Source: Blastocatellia bacterium (GTDB taxonomy: Bacteria; Acidobacteriota; Blastocatellia; HR10; J050). Taken from it: 64,000 bases of DNA. This document shows, piece after piece, positions 53,268-60,289 of this stretch (its first letter is position 1; the number at the start of each line of letters is the position of its first letter). The translations under genes were made by a program, and so were the position numbers. The stretch lies in NCBI GenBank assembly GCA_025054955.1, contig JANWZE010000127.1, positions 1 through 64,000 on the forward strand, written 5' to 3'. The notes beneath the pieces were generated by a model, which was given only the letters and a program-made list of their open reading frames with translations, was not told the DNA's origin and ran no database searches.

Positions 53268-54074
53268 TCACCGTCCACGTTGCTCGGCGAGCGCGCGCAG
53301 CAAGAGCTCCACTGACTCAGCGATCAGGTCAATCAATTGCTGCCGGCTTAATGTGATCGCCTCATCAGACGCCGCCTGGCGATGAGCCGTCGTCATAGGC
53401 ATTTGCGCGCGGCACAGTTCCGGCGTCGGCGACGACATGCCGGCCTTCTGACGAATTTCAAACAGCTTGCTGACCGCCTCCGGCGTCAACGGCTTTTCTT
53501 CACCCACCAATCGCGCGACCAATGCAATGCGAGCAAAATGTTCCAACGTTTCCATCCGGTAATAGGCTTGCTCAACTGTAGCGCCGCAGGTCAGAGCGCC
53601 ATGATTGGCCAGCAACAACGCATCGTAATGAGCAATGTATGGTTTGATTGCGTCGGCCAGTTCAGGCGTTGTGGGTGTGCCATACTCAGCCAGCGGAATG
53701 CAGCCGAGCGTCAGCACCACTTCTGAGATCAACGGCGTCGTCAACGGGATGCCCGCTGCGGCAAAGCCTGTGCCAACGGGCGGGTGAGCATGGACGACCG
53801 CCTGCACATCAGGGCGTTGATGATAGATCGTCAGATGCATGACAAGCTCCGACGACGGCTCAAGATGTCCCTGCAGTTTCCGCCCCTGCTCGTCCACGAC
53901 AACGAGCATATCGGGCGTCAAAAAACCTTTGCAGACGCCGGTCGGTGTAGCCAGAATCCGTCCCTTGTCAGGAAGTCGGGCGCTAATGTTTCCGTCGCCA
54001 GCGGCAATATAGCCTCGCTGGTACAAGCGCTGACCCGCTTCGATGATTGCGTGACGAATCGCCTGTTGATCCAT
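53268..54074 (-). CDS. Class II aldolase (fuculose/rhamnulose-phosphate type) with C-terminal tail
   Basis: A 268-residue class II (zinc) aldolase: catalytic Glu in PSSELVMHLTIYH, zinc histidines in VVHAHPPVGTGFAA and ANHGALTCG. Related enzymes split L-fuculose-1-phosphate or rhamnulose-1-phosphate to DHAP and L-lactaldehyde. It is ~50 residues longer than FucA. After the core (~225) follows a linker and an amphipathic helix (SRQQLIDLIAESVELLLRAL) resembling microcompartment encapsulation peptides. The start is ATG 54074 (promoter nine bases upstream; a longer in-frame version reads through direct repeats). It leads the operon with the two shell genes. Confidence 0.92.
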   Translation of the reverse strand: MDQQAIRHAIIEAGQRLYQRGYIAAGDGNISARLPDKGRILATPTGVCKGFLTPDMLVVVDEQGRKLQGHLEPSSELVMHLTIYHQRPDVQAVVHAHPPVGTGFAAAGIPLTTPLISEVVLTLGCIPLAEYGTPTTPELADAIKPYIAHYDALLLANHGALTCGATVEQAYYRMETLEHFARIALVARLVGEEKPLTPEAVSKLFEIRQKAGMSSPTPELCRAQMPMTTAHRQAASDEAITLSRQQLIDLIAESVELLLRALAEQRGR

Positions 54075-54083
54075 GCGCGGTGC

Positions 54084-54112
54084 AAAATAGCTTGGCCAGC
54101 TTGATCCGTCAA
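54084..54112 (-). promoter_or_regulatory. Candidate promoter of the aldolase/BMC operon
   Basis: Minus strand TTGACG (54112-54107), 17-base spacer, TATTTT (54089-54084); nine bases remain before ATG 54074. The -35 box lies inside a direct repeat whose second copy (54178-54211) carries another TTGACG without a -10 partner. Confidence 0.55.
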
Positions 54113-54211
54113 GAGGCTGGTTTTTCGCCGACTGTCGTGAATATGCAAATCGGCTCGGGGCGAGAATGCAACGTAGTCCGTCAAGGGACTGATTTTCGCC
54201 GATTGTCGTAG
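54106..54211. repeat. Direct repeat (34-35 bp, period 72) upstream of the aldolase/BMC operon
   Basis: 54106-54140 and 54178-54211 share CCGTCAAG, then TTTTCGCCGA and TGTCGT, with about five differences. The repeat contains the -35 region of the operon promoter. Confidence 0.8.
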
Positions 54212-54241
54212 GCACTGCGCCAGCAGTAGCTCTTGTCGGTC

Positions 54242-54272
54242 TTGTCTCTGCTGCGCGGACAGGCCAGAATAT
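54242..54272 (+). promoter_or_regulatory. Candidate promoter of ruvA
   Basis: TTGTCT (54242-54247) and GAATAT (54267-54272) with a 19-base spacer, ending eight bases before ATG 54281; another case of a promoter abutting the start codon. Confidence 0.35.
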
Positions 54273-54280
54273 CCGCCCGT

Positions 54281-54895
54281 ATGATCGCAAGCTTAACCGG
54301 CATTCTCAGTCACAAGCAGCCGACCAGCATCATCGTGGATGTTCATGGCGTTGGCTATGAGGTGAAGATTCCGCTTTCAACATACTATGAATTGAACGAC
54401 GTCGGCTCGCCCGTCTCGTTGCTGATTTACACCTACGTGCGCGAGGACACGTTGCAACTGTTTGGCTTTCGCACGCAGCAGGAGAAGGAGCTTTTCTTAC
54501 ACCTGATCAATGTCAGCGGCGTTGGGCCGAAGCTGGCCGTTACGATCCTCTCCGGCTTGAGCGTGGATGAGCTGGTCATGGCGATACGCACCAATGCCGT
54601 CGCGCGGCTCTCCTCAGTGCCGGGGATTGGTAAGAAAACAGCGGAACGATTGGTTGTTGAACTGCGCGATAAGCTGGCCGGCATGACCACTGCCGAAGCT
54701 GAAGCGGCGTTTGCTCACGCGACGGCAGCAGATGCAACCGGCGAAGCTGTCAAGCAAGACGTCATCTCAGCGCTCATCAATCTCGGCTATAGCCGATCAG
54801 CAGCAGAACAAACGGTCACCGCCGTCATGGCCACAGAATCAAACCACGCGATGGAATGGATTTTGAAGCGGTCGCTCCAGCGGCTGTTTCGCTGA
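54281..54895 (+). CDS. ruvA: Holliday junction DNA helicase subunit RuvA
   Basis: A 204-residue RuvA, tetrameric junction-binding partner of the RuvB motor. Domain I opens IASLTGILSHKQPTSIIVDV. The helix-hairpin-helix region has ISGVGP-like VSGVGPKLAVTILSGL and SVPGIGKKTAERLVVELRDK. Domain III ends with SALINLGYSRSAAEQTVTAV and the RuvB-contact helix. The start at ATG 54281 gives the standard length. ruvB and ruvC are not adjacent, which is common outside proteobacteria. Confidence 0.96.
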   Translation: MIASLTGILSHKQPTSIIVDVHGVGYEVKIPLSTYYELNDVGSPVSLLIYTYVREDTLQLFGFRTQQEKELFLHLINVSGVGPKLAVTILSGLSVDELVMAIRTNAVARLSSVPGIGKKTAERLVVELRDKLAGMTTAEAEAAFAHATAADATGEAVKQDVISALINLGYSRSAAEQTVTAVMATESNHAMEWILKRSLQRLFR

Positions 54896-54905
54896 ACGCG
54901 AGAGA

Positions 54906-55009
54906 CTAGAGCGGTTTGCCAATCACTCTACCCTGGGGCGCGCACTTGCAGCGTGCATGAGCCCGCAGACGGGCGCTCCCCGGGTAAAGGCAATGGAAGA
55001 TCGCTCTAA
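54906..55009. repeat. ~105-bp structured repeat, copy 1
   Basis: Ends CTAGAGCG and CGCTCTAA are inverted repeats. Inside, TTTGCC/GGCAA and TACCCTGGGG/CCCCGGGTA pair further, capped by two apical hairpins (GCAC...GTGC and GCCCG-CAGA-CGGGC). The whole can fold into a Y-shaped structure. It follows ruvA by ten bases. Confidence 0.8.
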
Positions 55010-55024
55010 GTGAACAAGCTGATG

Positions 55025-55102
55025 GAACGCGGATGACACGGATTGGGCTGATCAACGCGGATCAATCCGTGAAAATCCGCCGCATCCGCTTCATCCGCGT
55101 TC
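55025..55102. repeat. Inverted repeat element (GAACGCGGATGA type)
   Basis: GAACGCGGATGA at 55025-55036 is the reverse complement of TCATCCGCGTTC at 55091-55102. The interior repeats the GCGGAT/ATCCG theme several times (CACGGAT, CGCGGATCAATCCGTG). It lies exactly between the two copies of the 105-bp element. Confidence 0.78.
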
Positions 55103-55120
55103 TATCGAAACTCCACTAGC

Positions 55121-55225
55121 TTAGAGCGGTTTGTGAATGAGTTTACCCTGGGAACGCACGGTTCCAGCATGCATTAGTCCGCAAGATGTGAGGCCTCAGC
55201 TAAACGCAACTGAGGATCGCTCTAG
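55121..55225. repeat. ~105-bp structured repeat, copy 2
   Basis: Same orientation as copy 1. Ends TTAGAGCG and CGCTCTAG; shared internal text includes TACCCTGGG, GCATGCAT/GTGCATGA and GTCCGCA/GCCCGCAGA. A 28-base piece (55123-55150) recurs with one mismatch, inverted, at 58716-58743. Confidence 0.8.
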
Positions 55226-55276
55226 GTGCTGCGGGGATCATGGAAGAAAGTTGAGCAACGTGTCACGCTGCGCCTG

Positions 55277-55340
55277 CTTCCTGCTCCTGCTTTCCATGTC
55301 GCTTTATCACACATGGCCTTTCTCTGGACTATCGGTATCA
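55277..55340. repeat. Dispersed ~65-bp repeat, copy C
   Basis: About 82 percent identical to 681-745 in its left part; its right part shares GGCCTTTCTCTGGAC and ATCGGTAT with copy B. It sits 36 bases beyond the aroB stop codon. Confidence 0.65.
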
Positions 55341-55376
55341 TCATGTCAATTTCACTTCATTGTCGCCCAGAGCAGG

Positions 55377-56516
55377 CTATTTCTGTTTGGCCGAGTGGAT
55401 GAACTGATGGAGCACCTGTTGAATCAGGCGCTCCGGTACATCATGGACGATGGTTGCTTCACCAATGCGCACCGGCGCGATGAACGTCAGGCGCCGATGG
55501 CGAGCTTTCTTGTCATGGCGCATCGCTGCCAACCAGGCATGTGCATCGAGGTCGGCCACTGTCGGTAAACGACCGATGGCATACACGGCGGTTTCAATCC
55601 GATCAACGTCAGATTGTGGCAGCAGAGCCAACTGGCGGGCCAATCGGGCCGCGAGGATCAATCCGTACCCCACTGCCTCGCCATGGAGAAATCGGCGATA
55701 GCCTGTGATCGCTTCCAGCGCGTGGCCGAACGTATGACCGAGATTGAGCAGTTGCCGTCGGCCTGCTTCGCGTTCGTCGCTGGCGACGATATCAGCTTTA
55801 ATGCGGCAACAGCGAGCAATCACGTCAATCAGTTGTGCTCGTGTATGAATCCCCTGACTGATTTGCTCGAATAAAGCGGGATCAGCCAGCAGGCCGTATT
55901 TGAGCGCTTCGTATAGACCTGCGCGAAACTGACGTGGCGGAAGCGAATCCAGCAGGGCGACGTCGGTGATGACCAATTTTGGTTGATGGAATGCGCCGAC
56001 GAGATTTTTGCCTTCAGGCAGATTGACGCCGGTTTTGCCGCCGATCGAGCTGTCAATAGCCGCAAGCAAGGTTGTTGGAATGTGGATCAACGCGATGCCG
56101 CGCATGAAAGTGGCAGCAACGAATCCGGCCACATCGCCGACCACGCCGCCGCCGAGCGCCACGATGGCCGCATGCCGATCCAGATGCTGCTGGGCCAGTG
56201 CCCGATGAAGGCGGGCCACCGTGTTCAATGTTTTGTAACGTTCGCCATCGCCCATTAGCGCGGTCACCGTGTGAAATCCCGCTGCGGTTAAACTGCTGGT
56301 CAGTGTCTGGCCATACAGGGCAAGTACGCTCGGATTCGATATGATGGCGAGCGAATGCGATGAGCGACCGAGCGCCGAGCGGATCAAGGAACCGGCGTTC
56401 GGCAACAGGTGAGCGCCAATACGAATGTCATAGCTGCGTTCGCCAAGCTCAACGGAGATCAGCCGTGCGCGGCTGGCGCCTCGTTGTTGTGTGATGTGAG
56501 AGGTCAGGTCGGTCAT
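55377..56516 (-). CDS. aroB: 3-dehydroquinate synthase
   Basis: Second step of the shikimate pathway: cyclises DAHP to 3-dehydroquinate using NAD and a divalent metal. The 379-residue protein has GDGERYKTLNTV, ALGGGVVGDVAGFVAATFMR, IPTTLLAAIDSSIGGKTGVN, the metal-ligand segment EALKYGLLADP and LNLGHTFGHALEAITGYRR with its zinc histidines. ATG 56516 is preferred because it overlaps the upstream gene as ATGA, the usual coupling in this genome; ATG 56540 is also in frame. No other aro genes are nearby. Confidence 0.95.
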   Translation of the reverse strand: MTDLTSHITQQRGASRARLISVELGERSYDIRIGAHLLPNAGSLIRSALGRSSHSLAIISNPSVLALYGQTLTSSLTAAGFHTVTALMGDGERYKTLNTVARLHRALAQQHLDRHAAIVALGGGVVGDVAGFVAATFMRGIALIHIPTTLLAAIDSSIGGKTGVNLPEGKNLVGAFHQPKLVITDVALLDSLPPRQFRAGLYEALKYGLLADPALFEQISQGIHTRAQLIDVIARCCRIKADIVASDEREAGRRQLLNLGHTFGHALEAITGYRRFLHGEAVGYGLILAARLARQLALLPQSDVDRIETAVYAIGRLPTVADLDAHAWLAAMRHDKKARHRRLTFIAPVRIGEATIVHDVPERLIQQVLHQFIHSAKQK

Positions 56517-58006
56517 GTTCGTTTGAGGGAGCGGGTGCATTCACTGATCACCTGATCGAACGAGAGTGTGCCCAAGTCGGCCAACGAGGCCAGTTCTTCT
56601 GCTGTATACTCGCCGCCACTGCTCCACAGATCAATCAACATATCTGCCGCTTTCTTGGATGTCCACCATTTCGTGCCGTAGCGTGTTTTCAGGCGCTCCC
56701 GCAATGCAGCCTCGAATAGCCAGCCGCGCAACCGATCAATGGCTGAGTCATCATCGTGGAGCACGTCAACGCAAGCGTCACCATCATGGCGAAATCCTGT
56801 GGCGTCTGTCAGGCATTGCGCGTATTGCTCAGTAGTGGCAGACCAGTCGCCGGCGGTGTGAAGCGTCTGCTCCACAGGTACGGTCGCCGCCGCTTGGCGG
56901 ATGAGAAGCAATTTTTGCAGCCAGCCGAGCGTAATCAGCGTGCTTGATTTGACAATATGTAACATTTGCTCGAGCCAGACTCGATCGAGCGTCAAATATT
57001 CAAATAAGAATCCGAATCCATGAAGAAGGGCCGGGTCGCCGCAGACACGGAATTCAATGAGCAACGTCGGCGACATCCAGGCGTAGCGTTGTGCGCGTCC
57101 AGCTTCGTGGAGCAGGCATTGGTAGTGACGCAGTCCGCTGCCGACGGAGACGGATAAATGAATTTCATCAGGGATACGCGCCGGAAAGGTTCGCGTCCAA
57201 GGTCGCTTGCCGACTCGTTCGTGGGCGTCAATACGGATGTTGGTTGCTTTGTCTCGATCAATTCCGAGGTCATGCTGAATTTCACGATAGACTGCCAGCA
57301 AGCCATCTTCGGGGAACTGTGGGGCAAACGAGGGCAGATGCAGGAAGTAAGGAAGGTCGGCTTGCGTCGCCTGCCCGCGTGGTAAGCCGAGCAGATTTGG
57401 CAGCGCGTGGTCGAGTTGATCGAAATAGACGCTCTCGGTCTCTTGCAGAAGACGCGATGCCGCGCGGAGGTACTCTGATCGGTCAATCGGAGTGTGGCTC
57501 GCTCGCATTGATTCGTAGTCAGCGTATCCCAGCGATTGAGCGGCCGCGTGTCGTTCGTGCCATTGCTGTTGTCGCAGCTCGTTGGTCCGCGCCAACCAGT
57601 CAAGATATTGTTGGTGCAAGTGGCGACGGTGGCGCGCGTCTGCTTCCGTTGCCAAGGCCTTCACCGCGGCATAGAGCGACACCAACTCACGCCCGTCATG
57701 CAGCATGGCTTGTTTCTCTGCTTTGGCCAATTGCTCCGTCAGTTGGTATGTGCGTTTGTTGATGTAGTGCGTTTGCGCGTAGCCAATCAGCAAGCGAATT
57801 CCTTTTCGTTGACGAGTGAAATAGTCTGGGATGGAAGTAAGACGGTGATCCAGTTCGCCGATTGCATCCGGGGTGAACAAGTCGGCGAAGCGATCATAAA
57901 TCGGGTACAGTTCCAGTTGGTTTTTTTGACCTGAGTGGTAAAGGAATTGTTCTGTCAGCAGTCGTGTGTGAAACTGGCTGATGGCCTCTCTGTACTGCTC
58001 CAGCAT
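56513..58006 (-). CDS. M3-like peptidase homologue with altered zinc motif
   Basis: A 497-residue largely helical protein resembling M3/oligoendopeptidase-like proteins. The place of the HExxH zinc motif is taken by HEAGR (His300-Arg304) in LLHEAGRAQRYAW: the first His and the Glu remain but the second His is Arg. Downstream IEFRVCGDPALLHGFGFLFE supplies a Glu in the right region. The loss of one zinc ligand suggests weak or no protease activity, or a different metal geometry. It shares an operon with aroB (ATGA overlap) for no evident reason. A sigma-70-like promoter is upstream. Confidence 0.7.
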   Translation of the reverse strand: MLEQYREAISQFHTRLLTEQFLYHSGQKNQLELYPIYDRFADLFTPDAIGELDHRLTSIPDYFTRQRKGIRLLIGYAQTHYINKRTYQLTEQLAKAEKQAMLHDGRELVSLYAAVKALATEADARHRRHLHQQYLDWLARTNELRQQQWHERHAAAQSLGYADYESMRASHTPIDRSEYLRAASRLLQETESVYFDQLDHALPNLLGLPRGQATQADLPYFLHLPSFAPQFPEDGLLAVYREIQHDLGIDRDKATNIRIDAHERVGKRPWTRTFPARIPDEIHLSVSVGSGLRHYQCLLHEAGRAQRYAWMSPTLLIEFRVCGDPALLHGFGFLFEYLTLDRVWLEQMLHIVKSSTLITLGWLQKLLLIRQAAATVPVEQTLHTAGDWSATTEQYAQCLTDATGFRHDGDACVDVLHDDDSAIDRLRGWLFEAALRERLKTRYGTKWWTSKKAADMLIDLWSSGGEYTAEELASLADLGTLSFDQVISECTRSLKRT

Positions 58007-58029
58007 AGCATGACTCTCAGTTCCGGTAG

Positions 58030-58059
58030 ATTAAAGAGACCGCCGAGGTGATTTGTCAA
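58030..58059 (-). promoter_or_regulatory. Candidate sigma-70 promoter of the M3-like/aroB operon
   Basis: Minus strand TTGACA (58059-58054), 18-base spacer, TTTAAT (58035-58030), 23 bases before ATG 58006. Confidence 0.55.
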
Positions 58060-58423
58060 TATGAGCAGATTCTTGGGAAACGCGATGATTCATGCTCACC
58101 TTGAGCGCGCGATGAGAGAGATGGTGGGCCGTTAGCCCAGTCAGCAGCGCACCTGAGCTTTTGACGCCTTCATAGGTTTTCGCCGGTCGTGGGTTGAGTT
58201 ATACCAATTACGGAGCGAAATACCACGTTGATGGGGTCAAAAAGCATGCCGAGAGATGAACCGACCGAGCGGCAATTTGGGAGCTTCACTCGCCGTTTGG
58301 TACGACGCTCAGTCGGAGCGGTGCTGCTGAGGACGCCCACGTTCCTCTCCGGCCGCACCGCTGTTTGAAACGGGTTGATACACACGGATGTTTTGTGTTG
58401 CCGCCCCGCGAAGCAGGATGCTT

Positions 58424-58520
58424 CTAAGTAACGTGACAAAAGTCCGGCGCGTTTTTGGAGTGCGCCGACGTGGCGCAGCTTTGGTCGGAAAGCGGTGACG
58501 TGTCGCCGCACTCCAAAAAC
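58424..58520. repeat. Nested-palindrome repeat element, second copy (inverted)
   Basis: Reverse complement of the core and right arm of 45513-45654. Here a perfect 13-bp inverted repeat GTTTTTGGAGTGC (58451-58463) / GCACTCCAAAAAC (58508-58520) encloses two hairpins. Stem bases differ from the other copy on both sides of the stem in several places, so pairing is kept. The outer CTAAGTA arm is present only on one side. Confidence 0.78.
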
Positions 58521-58715
58521 CGTGCTCATTCAATGCTCTTGGCTTTGAAAAGTCCCGGCTCAACTCACTAGCCGCTGACGCGGCCGGCTACACATTGGCG
58601 TATGGTGCGGTAGCGGCGCTCGGTTGTCGGGGCGTCTCTTGGCGTATGCTCCCGTTGACAATTCAATAGCGACTGACGGGGCTAGAGATGTATAGATGCC
58701 AATGGCATGTGCTTG

Positions 58716-58743
58716 CAGGGTAAACTCATTCACAAGCCGCTCT
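58716..58743. repeat. Fragment of the 105-bp repeat at the 3' end of the FAD-subunit gene
   Basis: Reverse complement matches 55123-55150 at 27 of 28 positions. It encodes the last codons (I-R-A-A-C-E) and the TGA stop of the overlapping molybdenum-hydroxylase FAD subunit gene. Confidence 0.8.
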
Positions 58744-59604
58744 GATGGCTTGACCATCGAGACACTGTTGAAGGAATCGCACGAGCAACGTGGCGGTGAC
58801 ATGCCGCCGATACGATTCGGTCGAGCGAAAATCAGTGATCGGGTGAATGTCACGTTGAATGACCTCTTTGGCCTGTTGGATGAGCTGCGGTGATAAGATT
58901 TTGTTTGTCAGGAAGGCTTCTGTCTGCCGCGCGCGCACCACTGTTGGGGCCACGCTCCCTAATCCGATCTGAATGGAGTTGAGCAATCCATCGGCTTGGA
59001 CGCGCGCTTTGGCAGCAATGACCACTTTGGAAATTGCTTGCGCTTGTCGCGTTCCGACTTTATAGAAGAAGGTTCGTTCATCAGGTTGTTGTTTTGGGAT
59101 GCGGACTGCTAACAGCAGTTCATCAGGCTGGCGAATCGTTTGCCGATAGCCCGTGTAGAACTCATTGATCGAAACTCGGCGTGTGCCGCGCGCGCTGCCC
59201 AGTTCCAGTTCTGCATCGAACACGGCCAAAACCGGCAGCGTGTCGCCCGCCGGCGAAGCGTTGACGATATTGCCGCCAATGGTTCCGCGATTTTGCGTCT
59301 GAACAGCGCCGATGGTCTTGGCAGCTTCCACCAGAATCGAGCAGTGGCGTTGGACAAGTGGCGAGTGAATGATCTCGGTATAGGTCGTGAGTGCGCCCAG
59401 CCGTAGCGTGGTTTCCTCTTCGTGGATGCCGCGCAGCTCACGCAATGACCAGATATTCAGAACCTCGTGGGGGGCCAGCAGCCGCAGGTTGATCGAGACC
59501 ATCAGGTCAGTACCACCGGCTAACACGTGAAGCTGAGCGCCACGCTCGCGCAAGATGGCGTAGGCTTCTTCCAAGGTTGTCGGCGAGTAGACGCGAATCG
59601 TCAT
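58726..59604 (-). CDS. Molybdenum hydroxylase FAD-binding subunit (CoxM/XdhB type)
   Basis: The medium, FAD-carrying subunit (292 residues) of a xanthine dehydrogenase/CO dehydrogenase-family enzyme. The FAD loop is VLAGGTDLMV and the second FAD motif is QNRGTIGGNIVNASPAGDTL; YKVGTRQAQAISKVVIAAKA follows. It passes electrons from the 2Fe-2S clusters to its acceptor. The start is ATG 59604 (an upstream in-frame extension overlaps the zinc-ribbon gene and lacks family sequence). Its last codons come from a repeat element. Confidence 0.92.
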   Translation of the reverse strand: MTIRVYSPTTLEEAYAILRERGAQLHVLAGGTDLMVSINLRLLAPHEVLNIWSLRELRGIHEEETTLRLGALTTYTEIIHSPLVQRHCSILVEAAKTIGAVQTQNRGTIGGNIVNASPAGDTLPVLAVFDAELELGSARGTRRVSINEFYTGYRQTIRQPDELLLAVRIPKQQPDERTFFYKVGTRQAQAISKVVIAAKARVQADGLLNSIQIGLGSVAPTVVRARQTEAFLTNKILSPQLIQQAKEVIQRDIHPITDFRSTESYRRHVTATLLVRFLQQCLDGQAIRAACE

Positions 59605-59617
59605 CGTGGCTCGTGAT

Positions 59618-60289
59618 TCAATTTCTGAGGGTCGAACGGCTACCGGGCGGTCGGCTCGGTTCACTCCCTTCAGCTTGCTCCAAGTGCCGCGTTGTTTGTT
59701 CGGTGACGCTGCCGACGGGTTCTTGATAGAGCGGATCACCCAACGAAGACGCCTGATCAAGCAAGCCGCTTGAGACTGGCTCAATCGTCTTTGGCGCCGC
59801 GCCGGCCGCTCCTGATGTCCTGGCGTAGAACAACCCGTAGCCCCACAGCGCCAACCCGATCATCAGCGGGATGAGGCCATTGGCCCATAGCACGTTAAAC
59901 ACCGGCACCACCTCCTCAGGAATGACGCCTCCGCTGACGAGGCCGCTGGCCAGTAAGTAAAAGAACAAACTGACGCCCACGCCCACACCGGTCGTAATCA
60001 TGCCATGGCGAATGTATTTTTGCCGCTGCTCTTCTGGTGTCCGCGTTAACTCTTCAAGCTGCTTCACCAACTTGGGCAGCAGCGCTTCTCCCCAGATGCT
60101 ATGGGCATTGGGGTCTGTCTCTTCGATCTTGCGCATGAGCGTCTGCGCCAGTCGCGCTCGGCTCACTTGATCTTCGGAGCGTTCAGCGCCTCGTTGCAAT
60201 CGGCCAAAGAGCGCACTCAGATTCGTACCGCAACGGCGACAGAATTTCACGTTTGATTGATTCTCAGTTCCACACGCTGGACAATACAT
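59618..60289 (-). CDS. Zinc-ribbon membrane protein inside the molybdenum hydroxylase operon
   Basis: A 223-residue protein. An N-terminal zinc ribbon (YCPACGTENQSNVKFCRRCG, four cysteines) is followed by an acidic/basic helical part (~35-105) and two membrane helices (~108-130 GVGVGVSLFFYLLASGL; ~140-162). The C-terminal tail is Ser/Pro/Glu-rich and probably disordered. Zinc-ribbon plus two-helix proteins are common and uncharacterised. GGAGG is six bases from the start, and the start codon overlaps the stop of the 2Fe-2S subunit gene. It may act in assembly or membrane attachment of the enzyme (inference). Confidence 0.78.
   Translation of the reverse strand: MYCPACGTENQSNVKFCRRCGTNLSALFGRLQRGAERSEDQVSRARLAQTLMRKIEETDPNAHSIWGEALLPKLVKQLEELTRTPEEQRQKYIRHGMITTGVGVGVSLFFYLLASGLVSGGVIPEEVVPVFNVLWANGLIPLMIGLALWGYGLFYARTSGAAGAAPKTIEPVSSGLLDQASSLGDPLYQEPVGSVTEQTTRHLEQAEGSEPSRPPGSRSTLRN

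Larger units (their letters stand above)
58007..58725. other. Long intergenic region with repeat copies
   Basis: About 720 bases. It contains the M3-like gene's promoter, the second nested-palindrome copy (58424-58520) and, at its end, the fragment of the 105-bp element. Frames crossing 58170-58563 read through the repeat and show no domain; I regard them as non-coding. Confidence 0.6.

Noticed and set aside
53268-54290. Longer aldolase starting at 54290
   Set aside because: The extra 72 residues read through direct repeats and the promoter; the family sequence begins at MDQQAIRHAI (54074).
58170-58563. Two overlapping minus-strand frames, one resembling a frame at 45572-45862
   Set aside because: The similarity comes from translating the same nested-palindrome repeat; frames differ in length and have no domain or ribosome site.
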